A model generated the notes under the pieces. That model was not told the origin of the DNA. It saw only the letters and a program-made list of their open reading frames with translations, and did no database searches. The position numbers and the translations under genes were made by a program. Below are positions 33,414 through 42,792 of a stretch of DNA of 43,347 nt, one piece after another (within the stretch, counting starts at the first letter, position 1; each line of letters begins with the position of its first letter). Source of the DNA: an uncultured Duncaniella sp. (GTDB lineage Bacteria; Bacteroidota; Bacteroidia; Bacteroidales; Muribaculaceae); NCBI GenBank assembly GCA_910577335.1, contig CAJTMJ010000029.1:1-43347 (forward strand), read 5' to 3'.

Positions 33414-34676
33414 CTATTCATTTAGCCATCGTCTGACTTGGCGAGGATCTACGCCAATCGCTTCAGCCAGCTTAGATTTAATTAAATGCGGAAATCTACT
33501 TTCCAATAAAAGCAACAGTTCTTTGTTGGTGAGTTGCGGAGTTGTATTAGTCGAACCAATTATATCGGTCAGCATACGGAGTTGGGATGCCTGTGAATAG
33601 TATGCCATATCCACCGCCCAACTCATCTGCTCCGCAGTGACTACAGCCGGTTGATTTCCTTGCTCGATGGTGTTCATCACGCACGCTATTCCCGCAAGTT
33701 GAAGGACATAGATTCTCAACTTACCCCAAATGGACGCCTCGTAATCTGTCGCTGATGCTTCATCTGCCCGGATAGAGTTTTCAACGAAACGGCAATATAC
33801 ATCTATTGCCGACCCGGAAGCGGTTATCACCGATGTTGCCACATTATTATAAGTGTCGCTGATAAGCTTGTCCCACGCCTCAGCTATAACAAGGTCAATG
33901 GTCACCGCCTCAGGCGATTTCCGCGCCGTGCGTTTTGGCATCTCTGTGGGATAGAGTGCCAGGAAGCGGTTGAGGAATCCCATCGACAGAAATTTCGGAT
34001 TGTCAAATGTCGGTTTCAACATTCCAGGTTGAATACCGCTCACCCATGAGTAAAACGGAGCCTTTATAACTTTCAGCCCTTCGCCTTTGCGATTGGTCGT
34101 GAATGGAGTGCAGTCACGAAGGGACAGCAATGCGCTCAATTCACCGCTGCTCCCATACCGTCCAATGTCGCCAATTGTTGCCGTCAGTTCTTCGCGGCTG
34201 TTGAGAAGACCGTGTGTATTATCTTCAAGTGCCTGATTACGTGCTTCGGGTGTGGAATCCTCAATCAGAATCTGACTTGTCTTGGGAAGAGGTTTATCGT
34301 TGCCGGTTGCTCTCTCGGCTTTTACGGCTTCCACCTTCGCACTGTATTCATCAAACAGTCGATTGTTGATTTTGTACAACGGTGCATAGATATCTTTCAT
34401 TGGTGCTGTCTTGTTGGCTGTGCTCCGACCAATCATCATTATCCACAGGTTGAGCCGGTTGCTATAACCGTAGGAGTTGAGAATAATCCGACTTCCTATG
34501 GCTATGCTTGCAGCTCCAAGTGCCGGACCAAGAGCAAAGTCAATGGCCGCCTGACGTTTATCCGACACCTCTCGAATCATCCTCTGCATCGTTGACGGGA
34601 GTCCGTAGATAGGTGGTGACAGTTCCGCATTGAAAGAGATAACCTCGGCGCACATCACTTCCTGGTTTTGAGGCAA
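33414..34676 (-). CDS. DUF3987 protein, helicase-like
   Basis: This 420-residue protein has DUF3987 features: LPSTMQRMIREVSDKRQAAI at the N-terminus, ALGAASIAIGSRIILNSYGY, then a degenerate P-loop LWIMMIGRSTANKTAPMKDI, and ILIEDSTPEARNQALEDN. The C-terminus ends in a short HTH-like stretch (SKLAEAIGVDPRQVRRWLNE). DUF3987 proteins accompany primase-like proteins on integrative elements and are probably replicative helicases. Its start lies 22 bases inside the end of the excisionase-like gene. The helicase role is inferred from family context. Confidence 0.82.
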   Translation of the reverse strand: MPQNQEVMCAEVISFNAELSPPIYGLPSTMQRMIREVSDKRQAAIDFALGPALGAASIAIGSRIILNSYGYSNRLNLWIMMIGRSTANKTAPMKDIYAPLYKINNRLFDEYSAKVEAVKAERATGNDKPLPKTSQILIEDSTPEARNQALEDNTHGLLNSREELTATIGDIGRYGSSGELSALLSLRDCTPFTTNRKGEGLKVIKAPFYSWVSGIQPGMLKPTFDNPKFLSMGFLNRFLALYPTEMPKRTARKSPEAVTIDLVIAEAWDKLISDTYNNVATSVITASGSAIDVYCRFVENSIRADEASATDYEASIWGKLRIYVLQLAGIACVMNTIEQGNQPAVVTAEQMSWAVDMAYYSQASQLRMLTDIIGSTNTTPQLTNKELLLLLESRFPHLIKSKLAEAIGVDPRQVRRWLNE

Positions 34677-34942
34677 TAGGCATTCGCCCGTTGCGCAAGT
34701 TCAGATTTTGTCGAGATTCTTCCAACGAGAATCCATGCCTCAAGTTCGCTTCGCTTGAAGTAACACCGTTTTCCTGTCGGCTTGTAATGGGGAATTGCCT
34801 GTGCGCTCGTCTGTTTGTAGAGATAGCTTTTCGACACGCTGAGAAATTCAGCAGCTTCCTCGATGGTGAGGATTTCTTTGAGGGGAGATGTTGGCAACAC
34901 GCTGGTTGCCTGATTTGATTGAATATTAAAATTGTCCGCCAT
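34655..34942 (-). CDS. Excisionase-like HTH protein (MerR/HTH_17 type)
   Basis: This 95-residue protein has a MerR-like winged helix: ILTIEEAAEFLSVSKSYLYK, then IPHYKPTGKRCYFKRSELEA, the standard HTH_17/excisionase pattern. It should bind DNA near the attachment site or promoter of the element and direct excision or expression of the downstream DUF3987 gene, with which it overlaps by 22 bases. A minus-strand -7-like TAATTTTG lies at the complement of 35049-35056, about 107 bases upstream. Confidence 0.85.
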   Translation of the reverse strand: MADNFNIQSNQATSVLPTSPLKEILTIEEAAEFLSVSKSYLYKQTSAQAIPHYKPTGKRCYFKRSELEAWILVGRISTKSELAQRANAYCLKTRK

Positions 34943-35267
34943 GATATGATGTATTAGCGGTTATGGTCGTCGGGGAAGTGTTGCAGGCATTCCCGTGTTC
35001 ACCATCTGAAAAGATGTCTCTGCAATTGACATCGTATCAATACAACGGCAAAATTATGCAAATATATTGTAGCATAAAAGCCTGTCATCCAGATATTCAC
35101 AAACTTTACAAATGGGGCGATTATTTATAATCGGCTCTTTCCCCTTTCATTCATTGACTTACTCCAAATCCCATATAAATATCGACTCATTTTCCCAACA
35201 ATTTTTACCAATCGCGCCGATATTTATATGCTGTCATTTATGGGTTTATGTTTCTCAGCATTTTTTA
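34943..35267. other. Divergent intergenic region between excisionase and HTH genes
   Basis: A+T-rich and gene-free. It carries a candidate minus-strand -7 (complement of 35049-35056) for the excisionase gene and merges on the right with the HTH promoter. The change from mobile-element genes to RM genes happens here, so one attachment end may lie within it. Confidence 0.45.
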
Positions 35268-35309
35268 TTGCCATGTCGGAATTTATCACTAAATTTGCAT
35301 AATTCGCAA
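35268..35309 (+). promoter_or_regulatory. Promoter and likely operator of the type I RM operon
   Basis: TTG 35268-35270, 19-base gap, TAAATTTG 35290-35297, with TTGC 35295-35298 and GCAA 35306-35309 seven bases apart. Spacing and half-sites are identical to the promoter at 2249-2290. Confidence 0.65.
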
Positions 35310-35320
35310 ATCAGAACGCA

Positions 35321-35569
35321 ATGGCAAAATACATAAACCGATTAAAAGTAGTTCTTGCTGAGCAACACAAGACCAACCTTTGGCTTGCCAAGGAGCTTGG
35401 AAAAGACCCTGCAACCGTTTCCAAATGGTGTACCAATACAGCCCAGCCATCCTTGGAGACTTTGACGTCTATTGCAGAATGTCTTAATGTGGATATTCGG
35501 TCGTTGCTTAACAGCACTAATGAGACAACGATGGCATGTGAACCCTCAACATCTTACGGCGAGCAATGA
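35321..35569 (+). CDS. XRE-type HTH regulator of the type I RM operon
   Basis: This 82-residue protein begins MAKYINRLKVVLAEQHKTNL and is paralogous to the regulator at 2311, with the same recognition segment GKDPATVSKWCTNTAQPSLE. It adds a ~15-residue C-terminal tail. The stop overlaps the hsdR start (ATGA), so regulator and nuclease subunit are translationally coupled, a way to limit restriction before modification. It probably binds the TTGC-N7-GCAA operator at its own promoter and possibly the one at 2276. Confidence 0.88.
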   Translation: MAKYINRLKVVLAEQHKTNLWLAKELGKDPATVSKWCTNTAQPSLETLTSIAECLNVDIRSLLNSTNETTMACEPSTSYGEQ

Positions 35570-38500
35570 GTAAATTTAATGAAGCGACACGGGTCCAGAT
35601 GCCTGCAATGGTGCATCTTACCCGACTTGGATATAAATATTTCGGTAAGATTTCAGAAGAGGATGCCGGTAAGGTTTATGACCCATCTACAAACATTCTT
35701 CTTGAAGTATTTGAGTCTCAATTCGTTCGACTCAATCCCGATTCGGCAATATCAGCGAAACAGATGCTTCAGGACATTCGCAATGATTTGAAGAACGATG
35801 ATCTCGGACGGGCTTTTTATCAGCGTCTCAAAGCGGTATCTCCTGTAAAACTCATTGACTTCGAGAATCCGGCAATCAATACTTTCCATTTCACAGCTGA
35901 ATTCACCTGCAAGAATGGTCAGGACGAGTTCCGCCCGGATATTACTCTATTTGTAAATGGTCTTCCATTAGTATTCATCGAAGTCAAGAAGCCTAATAAC
36001 AGCGGTGGAATGGTGGCGGAAAGCCGGCGTATGAATCTTCAGCGGTTCCCTAACAAACGTTTCCGCTCATTTATCAATATTACCCAGTCGATGATTTTCT
36101 CCAATAACATGGAATATGATGCGATGGGTGGTATTGTACCATTGCAGGGTGCGTTCTATTGTACAGCAGCGCGTGAGTCTGCCCCGTTTAACTGTTTTAG
36201 GGAAGAGAATCGTTCCAATGCCGATGTTGCGCCATATAATCGGAATTATCCATATAAACCGATAGATAAAGAGGTAGAGAAAAAGATTCTAAAGGATTTC
36301 AACTGTCAGGTAATCCATACAACCCCTGAGTATAAGACAAATCTCGACACGAACACACCGACCAACCGAATCCTTACCTCAATGTGTTCTCCGGAGCGTC
36401 TGCTATTCATTCTTCGGTATGGCATTGCTTACGTTAAATCAGAACGAGAGGTTGACGGCAAGATTGAGATAACAGACCAGAAGCACATTATGCGTTATCA
36501 ACAGATGTTTGCTTCAATGGCTATATGCGAGCATCTCGACAAGGGGGCTAAAGCCGGTGTGGTATGGCATACGCAGGGCAGCGGAAAGACAGCCCTGTCT
36601 TATTATCTCTCATATATCCTCAATGATTATTTTGCCCGACAGGATAAAGTCGCCAAGTTCTATTTTATAGTTGACCGTCTTGACCTTCTCGAACAGGCCA
36701 CACAAGAGTTTGAAGCCCGTGGACTTGTCGTGACTACAGCCAATTCCCGCAAGGAATTGATGGAACAGTTCCGCAATAATCAGTCCCAACAGGGAGCCTC
36801 CGGCAAGCAAGAGATAACTGTTGTCAACATACAGCGTTTCGCTGAGGACAAGGAAAAGGTTAAACTGCCGGACTACGCCACAAATCTTCAACGCATCTTT
36901 ATTCTTGATGAAGCGCACAGAGGCTACCGCCCAGGCGGTTGCTTTCTCGCCAACCTTTTTGAAGCAGACCCCAACTCAATAAAGATTGCGCTAACTGGCA
37001 CTCCACTTCTGAAAGAAGAGAAAGCAACAGCCAGTGTTTTTAATGAGTATTTCCACACATATTATTATGACCGCTCAATCGCAGACGGTTATACATTGAA
37101 GATAATACGTGAGGAAATCGAAACGTCTTACAAGGAGAAACTCACAGCAGTGCTTGATAAACTTGATCAGCTCGTGCAGAAAAAAGATGTGCAGAAAGCC
37201 ACTATTATAGAGCATGAGAACTATGTCAAGGAACTGATACGATATATCATTACCGACCTGTCTCGTTTCCGTCGTCAGCATGGAGATGAGACTCTTGCCG
37301 GTATGATTATCTGTGAAACCAGCGGACAGGCAAGAAATCTTGCACTGTATTGGGACGAAGTGCAGCGAGAGATGAACAAAGACGCCTCTTTCCCGACCCA
37401 TCTGAAAGCCCGTCTAATCCTTCACGACACAGACGACAAGGAAACTCGAAAACAGATTGTCAAGGATTTCAAAAAGAATATGACAGTCGATGTGCTCATA
37501 GTCTTCAATATGCTTTTGACCGGTTTTGATGCGCCCCGACTCAAACGCCTATACTTCGGGCGTAAGCTCAAGGACCACAACCTCCTTCAGGCACTTACCC
37601 GCGTAAACCGACCTTATAAAAACAATCGTTACGGCTACGTTATTGACTTTGCCGACATCAAGCGAAATTTTGATGAGACCAATGAGGCATACCTTCAGGA
37701 ACTCAATCGCTTTAATGACCCGCAGGATGATGGCACCGGTATTACTGATACTTTCACACAAGTTATCGAGAATCCACAGGAGATACTTGATACCATGCGT
37801 GACATCCATGATGTACTCTTTGATTATACGGTTGACAATGTAGAGGAATTCAGTTCGGAAGTCTCGACTATTCAGGATAAAGAAGTGCTTCTGAAACTCA
37901 AAAAGGCACTCGAAGCAGCCCGAGACTGCGGAAACCTTGTGCGCACTTTCGGCGATGACGACCTCAAGGAGAAGTTCTCTCATGTAGAACTGACGAAACT
38001 CCCTGATATGCTCAAGGAGGTGCAGCATCATATCACCATCATAAATCAGAAGGAAGCGTTCAATGCCGATGAACAGACCACGGTTCTGGTAAACGAAGCC
38101 ATGCAGGACATTGAGTTTACATTCTCTAAGATTGGTGAGGAAGAGTTGAAACTCATTTCCGGCGGTCGTGAACTTCAGGATAAGTGGCGTGACACTATCC
38201 GTGCCTTCCTTGATAATATCGACCCCGACGACCCTGAATTCATTACTCTGAGAGAGGCATTTACTGAACGCTTCAAAGAGCATGGGTTCGTTATCGACTC
38301 AATTGCAAAATTCAACGAGGAGACTGCCGAACTTGACAAGATAATCGGAAGACTGAAAGATATACAACGTGCAAACAAGGCGTTGTTGGGCAAATATAAC
38401 GGTGATGCCAAATTTGCCAGAGTCCACAAACGTATCCGTGAGATAAACGGAGAACGAAAGGCTCAGGAGAAGAAGCCTATATTCACTTTCAGCGACTACG

Positions 38501-38739
38501 AAATCTGCGTAATACTCAATATGATAAAAGAAGATGTTGACCAACGTGTCTATGACAAGAACGACATCCTAAAAAAGGATGCCTACTTCGAGCAGACAGT
38601 CTTGCAGATTGTGGCCAACATGCTTTCACATTTCCCGCAAATCAGCGATGATGCCACTCTTGATGACTACAACTTTGTCAAGAACGGTATTGCCCGCCAG
38701 TATCTCAACCAATATAATGCCACTTATGCGGCATGTTAA
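35566..38739 (+). CDS. hsdR: Type I restriction endonuclease subunit R
   Basis: This 1057-residue HsdR is of typical length. The N-terminal nuclease domain shows FRPDITLFVNG with D125 and VFIEVKKPN with E139 and K141. The SF2 translocase motor follows: Walker A TQGSGKT with K341, DEAH box FILDEAHRGYRP (D448, E449), ALTGTPLLKEEKA, and the late motif QALTRVNRPYKN. The C-terminal ~300 residues are helical and should bind the methylase core. It translocates DNA with ATP and cuts unmethylated DNA far from the recognition site. It is coupled to the HTH gene upstream and followed by hsdM after nine bases. All key residues are intact. Confidence 0.95.
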   Translation: MSKFNEATRVQMPAMVHLTRLGYKYFGKISEEDAGKVYDPSTNILLEVFESQFVRLNPDSAISAKQMLQDIRNDLKNDDLGRAFYQRLKAVSPVKLIDFENPAINTFHFTAEFTCKNGQDEFRPDITLFVNGLPLVFIEVKKPNNSGGMVAESRRMNLQRFPNKRFRSFINITQSMIFSNNMEYDAMGGIVPLQGAFYCTAARESAPFNCFREENRSNADVAPYNRNYPYKPIDKEVEKKILKDFNCQVIHTTPEYKTNLDTNTPTNRILTSMCSPERLLFILRYGIAYVKSEREVDGKIEITDQKHIMRYQQMFASMAICEHLDKGAKAGVVWHTQGSGKTALSYYLSYILNDYFARQDKVAKFYFIVDRLDLLEQATQEFEARGLVVTTANSRKELMEQFRNNQSQQGASGKQEITVVNIQRFAEDKEKVKLPDYATNLQRIFILDEAHRGYRPGGCFLANLFEADPNSIKIALTGTPLLKEEKATASVFNEYFHTYYYDRSIADGYTLKIIREEIETSYKEKLTAVLDKLDQLVQKKDVQKATIIEHENYVKELIRYIITDLSRFRRQHGDETLAGMIICETSGQARNLALYWDEVQREMNKDASFPTHLKARLILHDTDDKETRKQIVKDFKKNMTVDVLIVFNMLLTGFDAPRLKRLYFGRKLKDHNLLQALTRVNRPYKNNRYGYVIDFADIKRNFDETNEAYLQELNRFNDPQDDGTGITDTFTQVIENPQEILDTMRDIHDVLFDYTVDNVEEFSSEVSTIQDKEVLLKLKKALEAARDCGNLVRTFGDDDLKEKFSHVELTKLPDMLKEVQHHITIINQKEAFNADEQTTVLVNEAMQDIEFTFSKIGEEELKLISGGRELQDKWRDTIRAFLDNIDPDDPEFITLREAFTERFKEHGFVIDSIAKFNEETAELDKIIGRLKDIQRANKALLGKYNGDAKFARVHKRIREINGERKAQEKKPIFTFSDYEICVILNMIKEDVDQRVYDKNDILKKDAYFEQTVLQIVANMLSHFPQISDDATLDDYNFVKNGIARQYLNQYNATYAAC

Positions 38740-38748
38740 TTACCGACA

Positions 38749-40392
38749 ATGGATCTGAAAGAAAAAACCATACGTCTTATAGACGACCTCAAAGCCACCT
38801 GCCAGTCTTACGGACTCGGCAACGACGGAAACGAATACAAGATTATCACGCAGATATTCCTGTATAAGTTTCTCAATGACAAGTTCGGCTACGAACTCAA
38901 AAAATCAAAGAGTCCTGTTGCAAAGAAAATCAGTGAGGCCGAGCACTGGGAACTCGCCTATGCCGGGCTCGGCGATGCTGAACGTGAACTGCTGATGGTG
39001 TTCCTTCCACCGGAGTCGCTGAAACTCCAGCCGCAGCATCTTCTTTACACACTCTGGAACAATCAGAGCAAAGGAAACTTCGATGAGATTTTCGATGCCA
39101 CCATGACCGACATCGCCGAACAGAACATTGAAATCTTCTCGACGCAGACCACCCAGAATACAAAAATTCCGCTCTTTGAGCGTCTGACACCCTACGTTAC
39201 CGACATTGACCAGCGTCCGGCATTTGCCCGCGCATTGGTTGACAAACTTGTCGGATTCTCATTTGAGGAAGCATTCTCTGATGAAAAGGGATATGACTTC
39301 TTTGCCACCATCTTTGAATACCTAATCAAAGATTACAATACAGCCGGAGGTGGTAAATATGCCGAATACTATACACCCCATGCCATCGCCACTATTATGG
39401 CCCGTCTGCTTGTGAACGAGGATGACGACCTGCACAACATCGAAGCATACGATCCTTCGGCAGGAACCGGCACTCTGCTTATGGCACTGGCACATCAGAT
39501 TGGCAACAGCAAATGCACCATCTTTGCTCAGGATATTTCGCAGCGAAGCAATAAAATGCTGAAATTGAATCTGCTCCTCAACGGACTTGTGTCTTCGCTC
39601 GACCATGCGGTGCAGGGTGATACCCTTGTGTCTCCCTATCACAAAAACGATGAGGGAACAGCCATCCGTCAGTTTGACTATGTGGTTTCCAATCCTCCAT
39701 TCAAGATGGACTTTGCCGACACTCGTGAAAAGATTGCAGCCCAGACGGCTCGTTTCTGGGCAGGCGTTCCGAATGTCCCTGCCAAGAAAAAGGAGAGTAT
39801 GGCGATATATACATGCTTTATTCAGCACGTTATCAAATCTCTGAAGCCGAATGGAAAAGGTGCGATAGTCATTCCGACGGGCTTTATTACTGCCAAGTCG
39901 GGAATCGAGAACAAAATATTAAAACATATAGTTGACAACAAGATTATTCATGGTGTTGTGTCGATGCCCTCGAATGTGTTTGCAAACACCGGCACAAATG
40001 TTTCGGTACTGTTCTTTGACAATTCCAAATCTTCCGATAAAGTAATCCTGATTGACGCTTCCAAACTTGGCGAAGAATACAAGGAGGGAAACAATCAGAA
40101 GAAACGCCTTCGTCCGGAAGAAATCGACAAGATTGTAACTACTTTCCGTAACCGTGAAGCAGAGGATGGGTTCTCTGTTGCTGTAACCTACGATGAAATC
40201 AAGGAGAAGGGCTACTCGCTTTCAGCCGGTCAATACTTCGACATCAAGATTGAATACGTTGATATAACAGAAGAGGAGTTCAATCGGCGCATGGCTGACT
40301 ATGAGAACACGCTGACTGAAATGTTTGCAGAAAGCCACCGTCTGGAGGCTGAGATTCTGGCGCAACTGAAATCCCTTAAATTCAACAGCTGA
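38749..40392 (+). CDS. hsdM: Type I N6-adenine methyltransferase subunit M
   Basis: This 547-residue HsdM has an N-terminal helical HsdM_N domain (MDLKEKTIRLIDDLKATCQS), SAM motif IEAYDPSAGTGTLLMAL, catalytic NPPF in DYVVSNPPFKMDF, and TGFITAKSGIENKILKHIVD in the late core. It methylates adenine at the site chosen by HsdS and forms the M2S core of the complex. It lies nine bases after hsdR. It is clearly distinct from the MADS-like methylase at 2584, which has a nuclease-like N-terminus and low similarity outside the motifs. Confidence 0.95.
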   Translation: MDLKEKTIRLIDDLKATCQSYGLGNDGNEYKIITQIFLYKFLNDKFGYELKKSKSPVAKKISEAEHWELAYAGLGDAERELLMVFLPPESLKLQPQHLLYTLWNNQSKGNFDEIFDATMTDIAEQNIEIFSTQTTQNTKIPLFERLTPYVTDIDQRPAFARALVDKLVGFSFEEAFSDEKGYDFFATIFEYLIKDYNTAGGGKYAEYYTPHAIATIMARLLVNEDDDLHNIEAYDPSAGTGTLLMALAHQIGNSKCTIFAQDISQRSNKMLKLNLLLNGLVSSLDHAVQGDTLVSPYHKNDEGTAIRQFDYVVSNPPFKMDFADTREKIAAQTARFWAGVPNVPAKKKESMAIYTCFIQHVIKSLKPNGKGAIVIPTGFITAKSGIENKILKHIVDNKIIHGVVSMPSNVFANTGTNVSVLFFDNSKSSDKVILIDASKLGEEYKEGNNQKKRLRPEEIDKIVTTFRNREAEDGFSVAVTYDEIKEKGYSLSAGQYFDIKIEYVDITEEEFNRRMADYENTLTEMFAESHRLEAEILAQLKSLKFNS

Positions 40393-40396
40393 AATA

Positions 40397-41398
40397 ATGG
40401 CAAAAGAAATACAATTTATTCTATATAACCTGCCCGACAATTCGGGTACGGTACAAGCTATTGTCCAAGATGAGACAATTTTCCTTACTCAAAAAGCAAT
40501 GGCAGAGCTGTTTGGCGTAGAAGTTAACACTATCAATTATCATTTGAAAGAGATATTCTCGACGGGTGAATTGATTGAGGAAGCAACTATTCGAAAAATT
40601 CGAACAGTTCAGACGGAAGGTAATCGTCAAGTCGAACGCGAAAGAGCTTTCTATAACCTTGATGCGATTATCAGCGTTGGATATCGTGTTAATAGTCAAC
40701 GAGCAACGCTATTCAGGCAATGGGCAACTCGCATACTGAATGAATTTATCCGCAAGGGGTTTGTGCTTGATGACGACCGACTGAAGCAAGGAAATGCGGT
40801 GTTCGGACGCGATTATTTCCGTGAACTCTTGGAACGGGTGCGCTCTATCCGTGCCAGCGAGCGTCGCATCTGGCAGCAGATAACCGACATCTATGCCGAA
40901 TGTAGTATTGACTATGACCGTTTGGCCCCGACTACCAAAGAGTTTTACGCAATGGTGCAGAACCGCTTTCACTATGCTATTACCGGACATACCGCCGCTG
41001 AAATCATCCATGCCGGAGCGGACCATACAAAGCCGCACATGGGTCTGACAACATGGAAGTATGCGCCCGAAGGACGCATACTGAAATCTGATGTCTCCAT
41101 CGCTAAGAATTATCTGACGGAGAAAGAAATCCGCTCGCTTGAACGCACTGTTACCTCTTACTTCGACTATATCGAAGGACAGATTGAGCGTGGCAACGTC
41201 TTCAACATGGAGCAGTTCGCGGCAAGCGTCAACAAATTCTTGACGTTCAACGACTATGAGATTCTTCCCAACAAGGGAAGTATCTCGGCTGCGCAAGCCA
41301 AAGCCAAGGCAGAAGCCGAATACGACCTCTTCAATCCAATCCAGCAAATAGACTCCGATTTCGACAAGGAAATCCGGGGTATGCTCGACAAGGACTGA
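40397..41398 (+). CDS. rhuM: RhuM-family (virulence) protein
   Basis: This 333-residue RhuM-type protein has IQFILYNLPDNSGTVQAIVQ, ETIFLTQKAMAELFGVEVNT, YNLDAIISVGYRVNSQRATL and FRQWATRILNEFIRKGFVLD. Its C-terminal half includes HAGADHTKPHMGLTTWK. The family was named in a Salmonella pathogenicity island, its biochemical role is unclear, and it is very often found inside type I RM loci. It starts four bases after the hsdM stop, so it is co-transcribed. A nucleic-acid or toxin-like role is possible. Confidence 0.9.
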   Translation: MAKEIQFILYNLPDNSGTVQAIVQDETIFLTQKAMAELFGVEVNTINYHLKEIFSTGELIEEATIRKIRTVQTEGNRQVERERAFYNLDAIISVGYRVNSQRATLFRQWATRILNEFIRKGFVLDDDRLKQGNAVFGRDYFRELLERVRSIRASERRIWQQITDIYAECSIDYDRLAPTTKEFYAMVQNRFHYAITGHTAAEIIHAGADHTKPHMGLTTWKYAPEGRILKSDVSIAKNYLTEKEIRSLERTVTSYFDYIEGQIERGNVFNMEQFAASVNKFLTFNDYEILPNKGSISAAQAKAKAEAEYDLFNPIQQIDSDFDKEIRGMLDKD

Positions 41399-41445
41399 AT
41401 GGTCGTAGATGTTTTTTAGTTATTGATGATTATGGACAATAGTAT

Positions 41446-42759
41446 ATGAGTAAAGCATATTCAAATAGTGACTATAAAAAGTTGGGAGATAGAATTCGAG
41501 CGGACATAAACAATATCTCTGATGCTGATTATGAGATGCTACAGTATCTTAGAACCAGCTACAAGTCACCTCTGTCTACTATTTTTAATAGTATCGAACA
41601 ATTAGCTCATAAAATTGATGCGAATTGCGTTTGCACTTATAGAATAAAACGAATTGAATCTATTATAAGTAAACTTATTCGCTTCCCTGAGATGCAAGTG
41701 AATCGTGCAGAAGATATTGCAGGATGTCGATGTATTTTATCTAATGAGCAGCAAGTCTATGATTTATACAATCGCATATTAAAAAGAATTTCTAAACTCC
41801 CTTTTGAATTGAAAGGGAAAATAAATGATTATATCGCAAACCCTAAAGAAAGTGGCTACAAATCGATTCATCTAAATGTGGTGGTGAAAGGGGATAATCG
41901 TAGAGTTGAAATACAATTAAGAAGTCTTGAACACCATAATTGGGCTACTTTGGTAGAAATTTCAGATTTGTTATATGGTCTTAAATTAAAAGAGAATGGG
42001 AGAAGTTGTAACGAAGAATTGTTCGACTTACACTTATTATTATCTAAAGCAATACAAACACTTGGTCCGAATGAAATAAATATTATTGCAGATACAATCA
42101 TCAAATATGGATATATACATAAATTAGGCGAAGTCTTCGCGCAGAATTATATTGAGGTACGAAAACATTGGAATTCACTCCGTCTTCAATCCAAACATTT
42201 TTTCCTCATTGCCACAGGAAGTGATGGTATTCCTGAGATTCAGGGCTTTACAAATTTCGACGAAGCCGAGAATCAGTATTTCGAGATGTTTGTATCAAAT
42301 AAATCAAATAAAAATATCGTACTCACGCACCTTCAAAACACAAATTTTACAAAAATCAGTATTGCGTATTCAAATTACTTTCTCACTTTTAATAACACTA
42401 TAATTAGAATTCTATATCACTTATCTCAAGCAGTAGAAGAATCCTTTAGGCGCAATCAAATTAAACGATTCGGTCGATATTATGATGCCTTCTTGGATAT
42501 GATGTTGTTTTGGATGGAGAAACAAATTATTGAAATTAATTCATTTAAATGCGATAATAACATATTTAGGTCCAAGAAAAAACACAACGAATGGGCTAGT
42601 ACAATAACAGCAGGCATACAAATCTTTAATGGTATATTTCGACATACTCATAGTCAAATGCATTTTAAAATCAGGAATGCTTTTACGTATTATATTATGC
42701 GTTCAAAATATAAAAAATTCCAAACAAAGGCAAATAGAATGTCAAATCGGCAGTCTTAA
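41446..42759 (+). CDS. RelA/SpoT-domain (p)ppGpp or nucleotide pyrophosphokinase
   Basis: This 437-residue protein has the synthetase domain at about residues 45-180: RAEDIAGCRCIL (R...D..G.R motif), YIANPKESGYKSIHL (substrate-binding tyrosine region), and VEIQLRSLEHHNWATLVEI. All recognised motifs look intact. No HD hydrolase domain is visible, so it resembles a small alarmone synthetase or a toxic (ToxSAS/CapRel-like) enzyme. The C-terminal ~250 residues are unrecognised. The gene is visibly richer in A+T than its neighbours, which points to a separate origin. It sits between rhuM and hsdS, where it may work as an abortive-infection cargo. Confidence 0.85.
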   Translation: MSKAYSNSDYKKLGDRIRADINNISDADYEMLQYLRTSYKSPLSTIFNSIEQLAHKIDANCVCTYRIKRIESIISKLIRFPEMQVNRAEDIAGCRCILSNEQQVYDLYNRILKRISKLPFELKGKINDYIANPKESGYKSIHLNVVVKGDNRRVEIQLRSLEHHNWATLVEISDLLYGLKLKENGRSCNEELFDLHLLLSKAIQTLGPNEINIIADTIIKYGYIHKLGEVFAQNYIEVRKHWNSLRLQSKHFFLIATGSDGIPEIQGFTNFDEAENQYFEMFVSNKSNKNIVLTHLQNTNFTKISIAYSNYFLTFNNTIIRILYHLSQAVEESFRRNQIKRFGRYYDAFLDMMLFWMEKQIIEINSFKCDNNIFRSKKKHNEWASTITAGIQIFNGIFRHTHSQMHFKIRNAFTYYIMRSKYKKFQTKANRMSNRQS

Positions 42760-42792
42760 AAAGCCATGTTTAATATCTTTCGTACTTTGTTA

